In this document: in pieces, positions 34,518 to 43,796 of the stretch
Numbering within the stretch: the stretch's first letter is position 1
Layout: every line of letters starts with the position of its first letter
NCBI GenBank assembly: GCA_049472395.1
Contig: JBLIRR010000027.1
Location: 1-64,000, forward strand
Length of the DNA stretch: 64,000 nucleotides
Origin: JBLIRR01 sp049472395
Lineage (GTDB): Bacteria > SZUA-182 > DTGQ01 > JBLIRR01
Direction: 5' to 3'
Position numbers and translations under genes: made by a program
Notes under the pieces: generated by a model
Told to the model about the DNA's origin: nothing
Database searches by the model: none
Seen by the model: the letters and a program-made list of their open reading frames with translations, nothing else

Positions 34518-34727
34518 ATGGCAGAGCGTGAGACAGGTAAAGTAAAATGGTTTAAAGCTGAGAAAGGGTACGGCTTTATTACCCGTGAGAAGGGAAGCGA
34601 TGTATTTGTTCATTACAGCGCCATTAACGGGGACGGATACAGGACATTAGAAGAAGATCAGCGTGTAGAATTTACCGTCATACAAGGAGCAAAAGGTCTC
34701 CAAGCACAAGATGTAGTTGTTATTTAA
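34518..34727 (+). CDS. CspA-family cold-shock RNA-binding protein
   Basis: This 69-aa single cold-shock domain protein has RNP1 (KGYGFIT) and RNP2 (VFVHYSAI) intact, so it should bind single-stranded RNA and act as an RNA chaperone. A strong ribosome-binding site (GGAAGGAGG) precedes the ATG. It is a single-gene unit, with its own promoter, a long leader and a terminator directly after. Length and sequence are standard; nothing marks it as specific to cold rather than general growth. Confidence 0.97.
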   Translation: MAERETGKVKWFKAEKGYGFITREKGSDVFVHYSAINGDGYRTLEEDQRVEFTVIQGAKGLQAQDVVVI

Positions 34728-34738
34728 ACCATGATCTC

Positions 34739-34779
34739 AAAAGCGCGGCAGAACGTATGCGTATGCCGCGCTTTTTTTT
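34739..34779 (+). terminator. Rho-independent terminator after the cold-shock gene
   Basis: AAAAGCGCGGCA and TGCCGCGC form a strong GC stem with a 13-base loop and are followed by eight T. The A run on the left also allows use in the opposite direction by the convergent HD-GYP gene. Confidence 0.95.
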
Positions 34780-34781
34780 AA

Positions 34782-36296
34782 CTATAATCTCTCCTGAATA
34801 TAATGATGTAATCTTTTCTGATCCTCTGAGGAAAGATCAACAAATTGCAGCCCAATGTTATATTTTCCACTCTCCTCTATTTTATTGCACCGGACTACTT
34901 GAGCAATGCCTTCCATAGTGCAGTCGGGCAAGTGGATGACTAATTCGATTAACTTATTAAAGGGGAACAGCCTGTCCGAAGAGAATAAAATACCTCCCTG
35001 GCTAATATTGTGGATTCTCCCCTTTTTTGTCTTTTTCTCCATTACCTTTCCTTCTGCATCGATAAAATACTCTATAGCCAGATCAACATTTATCCGCTTA
35101 TGCATTCTCATCTCAGTCTGATAGACACGTTTTTTAATAAAAAGGTCAACAAGATGTGGATCAAAAGCTGTTCCCTTGCCCTTTTCAAGAATATCCAATG
35201 CCTCTTCTTTCGAAAGGGCTTTCCTATATGGGCGATCACTCGCGGTCAACGATTCGTATACATCAATAATAGAAAGCATCTTGGCAAATTTATGTATCTG
35301 GTTATCTGTCAATCCTGCGGGATACCCTTTCCCATTAATTTGCTCATGATGTGAACAGGCAATCTGCGGTATATCTTTCAAATCTTCAGGGAAATCAATT
35401 GCATTGAGAATATTTCGTGTATAAGAGACATGGTCCTTTATGCATTTATATTCCTCGGGAGTAAGCCGCCCGGGTTTATCAATAATAGCATCTTTTATTC
35501 CAATCTTGCCCACGTCATGAAGAAGAGCTGCATAGTAAAGAGTTTTTATCTCTGTTTCATTTAAGCCAAGGGCAATGGCAAAATTTACAGCATATGCCGC
35601 CACCCTGCGGGAATGACCGGCGGTGAACTCAGAGCGCGCATCGATTGCCTCGCTGAAAGAACGAACAACGTTTTCTATAAATTTCTCTCTCTCAGTATTC
35701 CTTTCAACATCCCGAACAGCCGTGCCTGCTAAGGAAGCAAAGGCCATTAATAAGGCACCATCGTAATCATCAAAAGTTCCCTCTCTTTTATTAATAGCTT
35801 CTATTACTCCTATTAATTCAGATCCCCTGGCGAGCATCGGCACGGCAAGGATACTTTTTGTCTGATATCCAGTCTTTATATCCCATGAGGCATCAAAAAG
35901 AGGGCAATGAGTTACATCATTCACGATCATGATCTCTTTTGTGGCTGCCACCTGCCCTGCAATACCCTGAGCAAATGGTAATCGAATTTGTTCTACTTCC
36001 AGGTCCGCGCTTAGCCAACTCCATAATTCCTGTTTTTTTTTATCATATACAAAGATTGTGCATCGCTCCGCATGAATTATATCTTTGGTTTGATCATGAA
36101 TACAGCTTAACAACGGCAAAAGGTCCTTTTCTTCAATCATGGCCTTAATAAGACCGAATACTGTCTTCAACGTATATTTCTCAGCATAACCACTTTTTCC
36201 CATCTCTCTTACATCCTTATAATTGTTAACAAACCTGATTTCTTCCTTATCGTCCAAAAAAGAAAAAGCATTCTGGAAAAAAATATCATAAATCAT
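34782..36296 (-). CDS. GAF-HD-GYP-PilZ cyclic-di-GMP phosphodiesterase
   Basis: This 504-aa cytoplasmic protein has a GAF sensor (about 50-200), an HD-GYP phosphodiesterase domain (about 212-385) and a PilZ domain (about 400-504). The HD-GYP metal ligands are intact: HSRRVAAYA, LLHDVGKIGI, CIKDHVSYT and CSHHEQINGKGYP with the GYP triad. PilZ shows NISQGGILF, although the upstream RxxxR motif is weak (HKRINVD). The protein could hydrolyse c-di-GMP and sense the same ligand through PilZ. It is transcribed convergently to the cold-shock gene. PilZ at the C-terminus of HD-GYP is not the commonest order. Confidence 0.9.
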   Translation of the reverse strand: MIYDIFFQNAFSFLDDKEEIRFVNNYKDVREMGKSGYAEKYTLKTVFGLIKAMIEEKDLLPLLSCIHDQTKDIIHAERCTIFVYDKKKQELWSWLSADLEVEQIRLPFAQGIAGQVAATKEIMIVNDVTHCPLFDASWDIKTGYQTKSILAVPMLARGSELIGVIEAINKREGTFDDYDGALLMAFASLAGTAVRDVERNTEREKFIENVVRSFSEAIDARSEFTAGHSRRVAAYAVNFAIALGLNETEIKTLYYAALLHDVGKIGIKDAIIDKPGRLTPEEYKCIKDHVSYTRNILNAIDFPEDLKDIPQIACSHHEQINGKGYPAGLTDNQIHKFAKMLSIIDVYESLTASDRPYRKALSKEEALDILEKGKGTAFDPHLVDLFIKKRVYQTEMRMHKRINVDLAIEYFIDAEGKVMEKKTKKGRIHNISQGGILFSSDRLFPFNKLIELVIHLPDCTMEGIAQVVRCNKIEESGKYNIGLQFVDLSSEDQKRLHHYIQERL

Positions 36297-36417
36297 AGAA
36301 TATTCGCGGTGGAGAAATTCTGGTTAATGAAAGATTAATATCAAAAACAGAGCTTTATAAGGTATTAAAATATCAAAGACAATTTAAACCCTATAAACCT
36401 AATTAATCATATCTTTT

Positions 36418-37392
36418 CTAAGGGCTTTTATCATCCAGTTTTTTTACAACCCCGCCCCGCCTCAGATAATTACGATATTCTTTTTCATGATATTTGAGAA
36501 TATTGTTCAAATAACTCTTATTTTTCTCAATATATTCTTGATATAAATCTTTGTCTATATCCCAACGTTCCTTAAAATGTAGCAGCATATATCTATTCAC
36601 ACCACCAAGTTCCTCTTGCAGCCTCTTTTGCGCAACATCATAAAAGCGAGGGGTTTTTTTCAGCAGGTCCAGTTCGTCTGAATAAAATCCAAACTTACCC
36701 TCCCTAAATTCATAAAACAAAAAAAGAAGCTTTTCCAGATATGCCCGATCCGCCACCTCACCTAAGATATCAGCAGTTCCGATCATTTGTCCTAAAAGCT
36801 TTATTTCCTCTGATTTGAATTGGATGTGGCTCATGTTCACATTAATATCTGTGCAGGAGACTATATCACGACAGGTGAAGAAATCATCACGTGTCAAGCC
36901 ATGTTCTTTGAAATAGTGATCCATAAACTCAATTCCTCGTTGTATATGAACGAGCGTATACTTTGCTCCGGTTCCCCATATATCATTTGATGTTTGTATG
37001 TATCCGATATCGTGAAATAAAACGCTGATTAATCCTAGAGTGACATTCCATTGGCTCAGGCTCTCCCCACTTAACACAGCTCCATGGATCAGCCGTATCA
37101 TCGCAAGAATCGTATCAGTAGTGTGCTTTAAATTATGATATTCTGTGGTGCATTCCCGATATCCCGGATATTTCCCCTGAAAAATTCTCACAACATCCTG
37201 AAAGATATTATAGATTGGCTCAAAATCAAATTCTTGGAATGCCATATATATAATATGTCTTACTTCATTAAGCACATTGTGAGGCTCTGCTGTGTTAATA
37301 AGTTCTGATATTTGAATGTCCATAATTTTATTCTCGTTCATACTATATATATCGAAAATTCTTCTATAAAAATTTCCAATTATTTTTATCAT
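36418..37392 (-). CDS. HD-domain phosphohydrolase (PDEase-like)
   Basis: This 324-aa protein shows the metal-site spacing of class I cyclic nucleotide phosphodiesterases: EYHNLKHTTDTI (about 83-94), VLFHDIGYIQ (about 124-133), CTDINVN and MIGTADILGEVADRAY. It is thus an HD-domain hydrolase related to eukaryotic-type PDEs or bacterial HD phosphatases. The substrate is unknown; cAMP-like nucleotides are possible, and the window also holds a cNMP-binding protein. The C-terminal 80 residues are helical and charged. It stands alone; upstream is a hairpin repeat and the radical SAM gene. Confidence 0.75.
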   Translation of the reverse strand: MIKIIGNFYRRIFDIYSMNENKIMDIQISELINTAEPHNVLNEVRHIIYMAFQEFDFEPIYNIFQDVVRIFQGKYPGYRECTTEYHNLKHTTDTILAMIRLIHGAVLSGESLSQWNVTLGLISVLFHDIGYIQTSNDIWGTGAKYTLVHIQRGIEFMDHYFKEHGLTRDDFFTCRDIVSCTDINVNMSHIQFKSEEIKLLGQMIGTADILGEVADRAYLEKLLFLFYEFREGKFGFYSDELDLLKKTPRFYDVAQKRLQEELGGVNRYMLLHFKERWDIDKDLYQEYIEKNKSYLNNILKYHEKEYRNYLRRGGVVKKLDDKSP

Positions 37393-37437
37393 TAGTATAC
37401 GAGCTTATTAAATTACTTTCCATAAGGCACTTTTAAG

Positions 37438-37488
37438 CAGCAATTCTAATTTTGACGGTTGTGTATGTGCACAAAATTAGAATTGCTG
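37438..37488. repeat. Perfect 17-bp inverted repeat
   Basis: CAGCAATTCTAATTTTG (37438-37454) and CAAAATTAGAATTGCTG (37472-37488) are exact complements around a 17-base loop. No U tract follows on the minus strand, so it is unlikely to be a terminator. The right arm belongs to the direct repeat at 37463-37494. Confidence 0.85.
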
Positions 37489-37494
37489 ACTTTT
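37463..37494 (+). repeat. Direct repeat flanking the radical SAM gene, copy 1
   Basis: These 32 bases match 39459-39490 at 28 positions (shared core AAAATTAGAA-n-TGCTGACTTTT). The two copies bracket the radical SAM gene and only that gene, about 2.0 kb apart. Confidence 0.75.
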
Positions 37495-37522
37495 ATGAGA
37501 GAGGAAATCAAGAATTCTGAAA

Positions 37523-39295
37523 TTAAAATTGCTGGTTATTACACGAAGTCTCAATGGAGAATGAATTCGTACACACATTATACGGAAGTGGTGGACCAGG
37601 TTCGCGCCCCTTTTTCACCATCGGCATTGGCCCAACTGCTGGATTGTAAAATGTCTTGCGCAGTGGGGGATCGAAAAGATTCTTCGGGGAGGCTTTTTTC
37701 GATTCAGCTCGTTCAGATATGAACCTGCAAAAGAGCTTGGAACGTATTTTTTGATCTTCAGTAGGTTCACCAAAAAAACGCTTGAATCGTTCATCAGTCC
37801 TCATCACCCTCTCCCATACCGCTTCACTCGGCGCAAACATAGCGCACACTTCCAATATGGGGTAGTCTTCCATACATCGCTCCGCAAAAAATGAGGCTTT
37901 TTCGTCCCTGAGCAGAGGGCGATGAGAGGAGCGGCACATTTCATATCCATTCAGATTAATCTCAATCCTTCGAAAAATACTCGGACCGTTGGATTCAAAT
38001 AATTTCTTATATGCCAAATCAACATAATCGATAAGATCGTTTAGTCCAAAATTTCTCGGGAAAAACGTGGCAACATCCCCATGCTGCAAATCCTTATATG
38101 TTAATGTAGGGTTAATGCGGCCTGCCTCTTTCATTCTTTGATAGAGTTTAGTCCCAGGGCATGCGTTAAGAGGTTCTATTTGATAAAATAATGGCTTAAG
38201 ATCTATAAAAGAGTCAATATCATCCATAATATTATGGGGTGTATGAAAATCCCATCCTAATGACATGGATGCGGTACAGGCAATTCCAAAGGTTTCAAGG
38301 TCCCGGAAAATAGATTGTAGATCATCACATGCGCGTTTCCTCAATCTGTATTCCGATGTGATTACCTCATTAAAGTTAGATTCAACTCCAATCCATATAT
38401 GTTCAATCCCTAATTCCAGCAATTCTTCCATTGTATATTTAGAGAGTGATCGCGCATCTGCATAGCAAAAATAGCTTAGATTCCGTAAACCAAATTCCTT
38501 ATCCTTTTGGATCAATCTGCCCAATTGATGGACGAACTTTATGTCTTGTAAAAAATTATCATGCTGAATATAGGCACAACAGGGTTGATTTCCACTTCGC
38601 CGGCGGGTATATTTGAGAGCCTTAAAGGTTTCTTCGACAGTAGCAACCTTAATCTCTTTTCTTTTAAACATGGCAGAATTTTGGCAAAATTCACATCCAT
38701 TACGACAGCCTAGTCCGACAAGAATTGGTATATAACTAAATTTATTTATGTCCATTGGTGCTCCAGGAATAAAGCTTCTGCTCCAAGGAAGATACATTTG
38801 AGTAATTGGCCGGTTAATTGGCTCATCTTTTAGTAAAGTCCTCATGAAATGCACACCTTCCTCCTTACAAATATAATCAACTTCTCTTAAAATCAATTGG
38901 GCATCCGCCGTAGTTTCCGCGGGTGGCGGATCATAGAGACTCAGTATGCCATATCCGCCTATAATAATCTTGGTCTGAGGAGCAATTGTCCTGGCGAGGC
39001 GTACCATATGTGCGACCTTATTGATTGTATGAGATATAATCTGAATTCCTAAAAAGTCATAGTTATTTTTAAGTTCTTTCGTGAAGTCATCCAGGTAAGG
39101 ATATTCCATGACGGTCGTGTGAGCTTTTATATTTTCAGCTATGAGGTATAAGGCATAACAATGGGTATGCCCATTCAGTGTGAAAGGCCCTTGATCCCGT
39201 GTGAGCACGGATTCATATATATCAAGATGATTCCTTTGGCCCTTATCTAAATCATATGGTCCATAAGGATGAGTGAGTAAAATTCGTTTCATCAA
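37523..39295 (-). CDS. B12-binding-type radical SAM protein
   Basis: This 590-aa protein has an N-terminal Rossmann-like cobalamin-type domain (about 1-160, with YDFLGIQIISHTINKV and IIGGYGILSL) and a radical SAM barrel. The cluster motif is GLGCRNGCEFCQ (CxxxCxxC, about 193-204), followed by YIQHDNFLQDI and HIWIGVESNFNEV. The last 120 residues carry a proline-rich tail. No DxHxxG cobalamin motif is seen, so binding of B12 is uncertain. Substrate unknown. It is a single gene flanked by direct repeats, with no biosynthetic neighbours to suggest a pathway. Confidence 0.8.
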   Translation of the reverse strand: MMKRILLTHPYGPYDLDKGQRNHLDIYESVLTRDQGPFTLNGHTHCYALYLIAENIKAHTTVMEYPYLDDFTKELKNNYDFLGIQIISHTINKVAHMVRLARTIAPQTKIIIGGYGILSLYDPPPAETTADAQLILREVDYICKEEGVHFMRTLLKDEPINRPITQMYLPWSRSFIPGAPMDINKFSYIPILVGLGCRNGCEFCQNSAMFKRKEIKVATVEETFKALKYTRRRSGNQPCCAYIQHDNFLQDIKFVHQLGRLIQKDKEFGLRNLSYFCYADARSLSKYTMEELLELGIEHIWIGVESNFNEVITSEYRLRKRACDDLQSIFRDLETFGIACTASMSLGWDFHTPHNIMDDIDSFIDLKPLFYQIEPLNACPGTKLYQRMKEAGRINPTLTYKDLQHGDVATFFPRNFGLNDLIDYVDLAYKKLFESNGPSIFRRIEINLNGYEMCRSSHRPLLRDEKASFFAERCMEDYPILEVCAMFAPSEAVWERVMRTDERFKRFFGEPTEDQKIRSKLFCRFISERAESKKASPKNLFDPPLRKTFYNPAVGPMPMVKKGREPGPPLPYNVCTNSFSIETSCNNQQF

Positions 39296-39599
39296 ATAAT
39301 CTCCTGAATAAAAAGAAATCTCATATATTTAATAAATATTTAATAATTATCAAAATGTATAAGATAGATTTATCCTTAAACTTTGATGGCTGCAAAATCT
39401 ATACCCACGAGGCCTTAAAATGAATTCTCCCCGCAGCACAATGCGGGATATCTCAATGGTATGTACCTAAAATTAGAAATGCTGACTTTTTTCTTATTCT
39501 ATTCTGTAAGATTATCCTTACATGGGCGGTGACAATTCATACACTTCTTTTTTTAATCAGCTCGGCACGCTGCGCCTCACACCGGTAAGGCAAAAGGCA
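39296..39599. other. 304-base gap with repeat copy and small dyads
   Basis: No gene is seen. The gap contains copy 2 of the direct repeat (39459-39490), a 6-bp stem CCCGCA/TGCGGG near 39430-39447, and a dyad GTAAG/CTTAC near 39505-39520. The upstream promoter of the radical SAM gene must lie here, but I found no convincing hexamers. Confidence 0.6.
39459..39490 (+). repeat. Direct repeat flanking the radical SAM gene, copy 2
   Basis: See copy 1 at 37463. Four mismatches in 32 bases. This copy lacks the complementary left arm that makes copy 1 a hairpin. Confidence 0.75.
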
Positions 39600-40934
39600 C
39601 TACAAATTTTCAACAGCAAGTGCAGCAAGTTCGGAGCGTTCACTCTTTGCCAGAAAAATATGCCCTACTATCGGTTGTCCCTTAAGCCTTTCTACGGTAT
39701 AAGAGAGACCATTTGAATTAGCGTCCAGATAAGGATTGTCAATTTGTTCCGGATCGCCTGTCATTACAATCTTTGTTCCTTCCCCTGCTCTTGAAATAAT
39801 AGTCTTAATCTCATGTGGGGTAAGGTTTTGTGCTTCATCCACAATTAAGAATTGATGGGGTATACTTCTTCCTCGAATATAGGTTAGGGCTTCCACCTGG
39901 ATCAGGTCCGATTTTATAAGGTTTTCCAATGTCAGATCACTGGCAGAAAGATCACTCTTCCTATGCGACTGGACTCTTTTTAAGAGAGCGCTTTTTAAAA
40001 TAAAATCCAAATTATCGAATATAGGTTGCATCCAATAATTTAGTTTCTGATCCTTGCTGCCCGGCAAATATCCAATATCCTTTCCCAATGGGATCACGGG
40101 ACGGGCCACTAAAACCCTCTCATACACAGCATGTTTTTCTAATACCTTGGCCAAAGCATTGGCAATGGCAATCAATGTCTTTCCGGTGCCTGCTTGTCCC
40201 ACAAGGGTTACGAGTTTGACTTTGTCATCCAAGAGAAGATCGAAAGCGAATTTTTGCTCTATATTCAAAGGATGAATTCCCATTGACTCGTATTCCTGCT
40301 TCATGGGAATAAGGGATTGCTCTTGAGAATCGAATTTGCAGATTGCTGAAGACTTCGGATCTTCTTCTGCTTTGACGAGGGCATGCTCATTCTCAAAAAA
40401 AGTATATCCTTTTATCTCCAGTTTTCCTTTTAAATAAAGCTCATTGACCTCTTCTTTTTTGATTATTATCTCCTTCCACCCTTTGTAGAGAGATGAATAT
40501 TCTACCTTTTCCTTTTCATAGTCACGTGCTTTTATGCCTAAGGCTTCTGCTTTGATTCGTGCATTGACATCTTTGGAAATAAAAAAAACAGTCTCACCTT
40601 TTTGGAGAAGCTCCATGGCAACCCCAATTATCTTATTATCATTTACCCTTCCATTCATATCAGGAAGGGCCGGATCCTTTGGCCCAAACGAAATCCTTAA
40701 CGTACTGTTATTTTTCATGCGCGCGCCCTTTTTAAGAGCGCCCTTTTTTATAAGGGAATCTATCTCTCTTAATACCTGTCGGGCATGCATTCCTTTTTTA
40801 TCTGAACTGCCTTTAAAATGGTCAAGTTCTTCGATCACTGTAATGGGAATAATGACATTATTATCAGAAAATGAATAAATTGATTGTGGATTATGAATCA
40901 ACACATTAGTATCGAGAACAAAATTTTTTTCCAT
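39600..40934 (-). CDS. PIN-PhoH ATPase/ribonuclease
   Basis: This 444-aa fusion has an N-terminal PIN nuclease domain (about 1-150, with acidic residues in FVLDTNVLIHNP and VIEELD) and a C-terminal PhoH ATPase. The latter has Walker A VGQAGTGKT (about 243-251), VARPVIPLGKDIGYLPG and Walker B QFLIVDEAQNLTPHE. This is the PhoH2/YlaK type, associated with RNA unwinding and cleavage. It is a monocistronic minus-strand gene. Length and motifs are complete. Confidence 0.92.
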   Translation of the reverse strand: MEKNFVLDTNVLIHNPQSIYSFSDNNVIIPITVIEELDHFKGSSDKKGMHARQVLREIDSLIKKGALKKGARMKNNSTLRISFGPKDPALPDMNGRVNDNKIIGVAMELLQKGETVFFISKDVNARIKAEALGIKARDYEKEKVEYSSLYKGWKEIIIKKEEVNELYLKGKLEIKGYTFFENEHALVKAEEDPKSSAICKFDSQEQSLIPMKQEYESMGIHPLNIEQKFAFDLLLDDKVKLVTLVGQAGTGKTLIAIANALAKVLEKHAVYERVLVARPVIPLGKDIGYLPGSKDQKLNYWMQPIFDNLDFILKSALLKRVQSHRKSDLSASDLTLENLIKSDLIQVEALTYIRGRSIPHQFLIVDEAQNLTPHEIKTIISRAGEGTKIVMTGDPEQIDNPYLDANSNGLSYTVERLKGQPIVGHIFLAKSERSELAALAVENL

Positions 40935-41186
40935 TGATTAATTCCTCTCTTGATGGATTACCTGCTCTGCATAATTATTGCAAAAAAATATCAAAATGTC
41001 ATGTACACACTCCTTACTCTTACTTATCGGAAAATTGGACTCCTTGTGAGGGAAAAGCTCCATTAAATCAGAGAATATTATACCTTGACTTAAATTAAAA
41101 CATTAACAATGTCTAGCTTGGCATTAAAAATGCTCACCTTAATTCTAAACACAGTGAACCAGGTAATACTTATATTAGGATACATC

Positions 41187-42272
41187 ATGAGAGTGTATTA
41201 TCAGTGTCATTATTTACGAACGTATATGTTTATTTCCACAATTTTCTTGACATGCCTTCTCTATATTTCACTCCACGCTCCCAATGCACCTGCCTTGCTC
41301 AATTTTTTCTCCAGTTATCAATCGACAATTCCCTGGAATCCTCCAGCTTCCTATATTACTCCATCAGTGCAGTTTACGGTCTCTCCCCCTTCTCTTTTCA
41401 TACCCCAATCTTCTATAGCCCTGCCACAATTGGGATATACCAGGTTTGCTGCCTCAAATCTTTATTACGCGCCTGCCCCTTTTTCTCTTGTACCACCCAT
41501 TCAATTAATCCCAACCATTAATGGCGATTTATTAAGTCTTTTCAGGGCTGAAGTAATAATTCCTCCACTTGATGCGATTCCTGAATACACCTATGTGGTC
41601 ATTACCACATATCCTCATGATCCGACCGCATTTACCCAGGGATTAGTATTTGACAATGGCTTCTTATATGAGGGGACCGGGCTTTATGGGAGCTCCTCCT
41701 TGCGGAAAGTAGACCTGGAAACGGCTACTGTCCTGCAAATTCTTGAGCTCGCCCCCGAATATTTTGGCGAAGGTATCACCATACTGGGGAACAGAATCAT
41801 CCAGTTGACATGGTTGAGCAATATTGGATTTGTCTATGATAAACTCACCTTTGAGTTACTCCAAGAATTTACCTATCCAACCGAGGGGTGGGGCATTACT
41901 CATGACGGGCAAAACCTGATTATGAGTGATGGCACCTCCCTGTTACATTTCTTAGATCCCATAACCTTCGAGGAGATTAGACAAATTGAGGTTTTTGATG
42001 CAGCCGGCCCGGTCACCATGCTCAATGAATTGGAATACATTCAAGGTGAGATTTATGCGAATGTGTGGCTCACAGACCGTATTGCTCGGATTTCCCCCCT
42101 TACGGGCCAGGTGGTTGGCTGGATAGATCTCACAGGGCTTTTAAGCCCTGCTGACATTGTTTTCCCCGTCAATGTTCTTAATGGCATTGCCTATGATGCC
42201 TTAAATGATAGGCTTTTTGTGACAGGCAAATTTTGGCCAAAACTCTTCGAGATTGAACTCCTCCTGCTCTAA
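41187..42272 (+). CDS. Secreted glutaminyl-peptide cyclotransferase family protein
   Basis: This protein of 361 aa from ATG 41187 (AGGA six bases upstream) has an N-terminal signal or anchor (about 8-28), a long Pro/Ser/Tyr-rich linker (about 30-130), and a beta-propeller of the plant/bacterial glutamine cyclotransferase family. The propeller motifs are YPHDPTAFTQGLVFDNGFLYEGTGLYG, LAPEYFGEGIT, YPTEGWGITHDG and NELEYIQGEIYANVW. The family converts N-terminal glutamine to pyroglutamate. The extended hydrophobic/proline linker is unusual. A longer frame from 41109 would add 26 residues without a good site. Neighbours are unrelated. Confidence 0.88.
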   Translation: MRVYYQCHYLRTYMFISTIFLTCLLYISLHAPNAPALLNFFSSYQSTIPWNPPASYITPSVQFTVSPPSLFIPQSSIALPQLGYTRFAASNLYYAPAPFSLVPPIQLIPTINGDLLSLFRAEVIIPPLDAIPEYTYVVITTYPHDPTAFTQGLVFDNGFLYEGTGLYGSSSLRKVDLETATVLQILELAPEYFGEGITILGNRIIQLTWLSNIGFVYDKLTFELLQEFTYPTEGWGITHDGQNLIMSDGTSLLHFLDPITFEEIRQIEVFDAAGPVTMLNELEYIQGEIYANVWLTDRIARISPLTGQVVGWIDLTGLLSPADIVFPVNVLNGIAYDALNDRLFVTGKFWPKLFEIELLLL

Positions 42273-42286
42273 TAATTCTTTTTATT

Positions 42287-42958
42287 TTATTTAAAGCCTA
42301 ATATAGTGGACTGATTCTGCCTCATACGAAAGGAAATAAATTGGGCAGGATCATCAATCTGTAAATAAATATTATTGTTCAACAGGTAGTTAAACCGTTT
42401 CCCCGGTTTCTGGCCATATGAATGTGACGGATAAATAAATGTATCTGAATGAATACGCGATTTTAATTTTTGAAGGGAATAATACATCTCAGTCGGATCT
42501 GCGCCTTTGCCGAAACAAATTCCACACCCTTCTATAAATAGAGTATCACCCGTAAAAAGGTTCTCTTCTATTAAATAACACATGCTCCCCCGGGTATGGC
42601 CGGGTGTTGTAATGGGAATAACCTGTGAGTGCCCGCAAGAAATGTGTGTAGATTCATCAATCCCACGCAGATGGTGACATGTAAAACCATAAAAACTAAT
42701 TTCTATTTTATTCATCAAAACCTGACTGTTATATTTTACAGCCAAAACATGTGCAAGATTTACATGATCAATGTGATGATGCGTTAAAAGAATTGCGGAA
42801 AGAGTGAAAGCATTGTTCACAAGATATGATTCAATTTTGTCCAAATCCCACGCAGGATCAACAAGTATTCCCTTGTGTGAATCCTTGTCAACAACTAAAT
42901 AACAAAAATTCTTGAAGAAATCTTTGGATGTTTTTATAATATGAACAATAACTGCCAT
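42287..42958 (-). CDS. MBL-fold hydrolase (glyoxalase II/PksB-like)
   Basis: This 223-aa metallo-beta-lactamase-fold hydrolase has two-metal motifs THHHIDHVN (about 59-67), TPGHTRGSMCY (about 114-124) and TGDTLF. The fold and length suit thioester hydrolases such as glyoxalase II and the PksB/BaeB enzymes of polyketide pathways. The extra H-rich loop and a C-terminal YPSHSYGQKPGKRFNY resemble the latter. It lies next to a phosphopantetheinyl transferase on the same strand, with a 103-base gap, so a role in releasing carrier-protein-bound acyl groups is plausible. General thioester detoxification is the alternative. Confidence 0.82.
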   Translation of the reverse strand: MAVIVHIIKTSKDFFKNFCYLVVDKDSHKGILVDPAWDLDKIESYLVNNAFTLSAILLTHHHIDHVNLAHVLAVKYNSQVLMNKIEISFYGFTCHHLRGIDESTHISCGHSQVIPITTPGHTRGSMCYLIEENLFTGDTLFIEGCGICFGKGADPTEMYYSLQKLKSRIHSDTFIYPSHSYGQKPGKRFNYLLNNNIYLQIDDPAQFISFRMRQNQSTILGFK

Positions 42959-43061
42959 GGGTTGCTATTTCAGGTCATTCACAGTGATATTAAGCTTAAC
43001 ACAATCAGTATAATGCGATAAAAAAAAACATAGCCCCTCCGGAAGGCACCCTATAATGATA

Positions 43062-43796
43062 TCATATGATTTGTTTTTTCAATTCTTTAATTTGTATACT
43101 AAATTCCGTCTTTTTCGGGGCAATGAGAGAACAGGCGGTTTTCCCTATTACAAAAGAGAAGGCTTTATATTGTGCAAAATTTCTAAATGTCCATATAAAA
43201 TACTCCGAATGAGATTCAACACTCTGAACCTCAAAAATGCTAAAAGGCGACATAAATCCACATTTTAATACCTTGGATAAGCCCTCTTTCACTGTCCATA
43301 GTATAGTAAGCTTTGTAATATCAGCTATCGCTAATGATTCGATCAATTTTAGCTCATTCGCTGCGCACTGCGTCTGGATGACCTTCTTTTTCTCAGGATC
43401 TATCTTTTCAAGATCAATAGCCATAGGATGCTCTTCCGGGAAGGCGATTGCACCTGCCCATTCATCGGAGTGCGAGATACTTATTTGAATATTGTGCATT
43501 GAAGGATACTCAACAATTGGCTGTTCAAATACACCGCGATGTATCTTAATTTTGCTCAAATCAGGTTCATTCAAATAGGCAGAAAGAGCCCTCTTCGAGC
43601 AATACCTCCCTTGAAGATAACTCTTTTGCCTACGTTCAAAGGACAAGGAATTAAAATAAGTCAGTTCAGAAGGATGTAAAAACACACTTTTTTCTTCCTT
43701 GAGTTTCTCGAAAGAATTTATTGTAAAGCAAAGATACGCTTTCAAAAGAAAGGATGGTCTCTTTAAATGAAGCATTTCAAGATACGTCATTCTCAA
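43062..43796 (-). CDS. Sfp-type 4'-phosphopantetheinyl transferase
   Basis: This enzyme moves phosphopantetheine from CoA to carrier proteins. The 244-aa length and the core motifs (ISISHSDEWAGAIAF; MAIDLEKIDPEK for Mg2+ binding; LWTVKEGLSKVLKCG) are those of the Sfp/EntD class, which act on secondary-metabolism carriers. An extra N-terminal segment (about 1-60) resembles the pseudo-dimeric first half. The MBL hydrolase follows on the same strand and the FeeM-like acyltransferase lies upstream, divergent. No carrier protein, polyketide synthase or NRPS is in the window. Confidence 0.9.
   Translation of the reverse strand: MRMTYLEMLHLKRPSFLLKAYLCFTINSFEKLKEEKSVFLHPSELTYFNSLSFERRQKSYLQGRYCSKRALSAYLNEPDLSKIKIHRGVFEQPIVEYPSMHNIQISISHSDEWAGAIAFPEEHPMAIDLEKIDPEKKKVIQTQCAANELKLIESLAIADITKLTILWTVKEGLSKVLKCGFMSPFSIFEVQSVESHSEYFIWTFRNFAQYKAFSFVIGKTACSLIAPKKTEFSIQIKELKKQII

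Noticed and set aside
37459..37722. 87-codon plus-strand frame beginning in the hairpin repeat
   Set aside because: Most of it is antisense to the C-terminal coding part of the radical SAM gene; no family resemblance. A relic of a mobile-element gene cannot be excluded but is unsupported.
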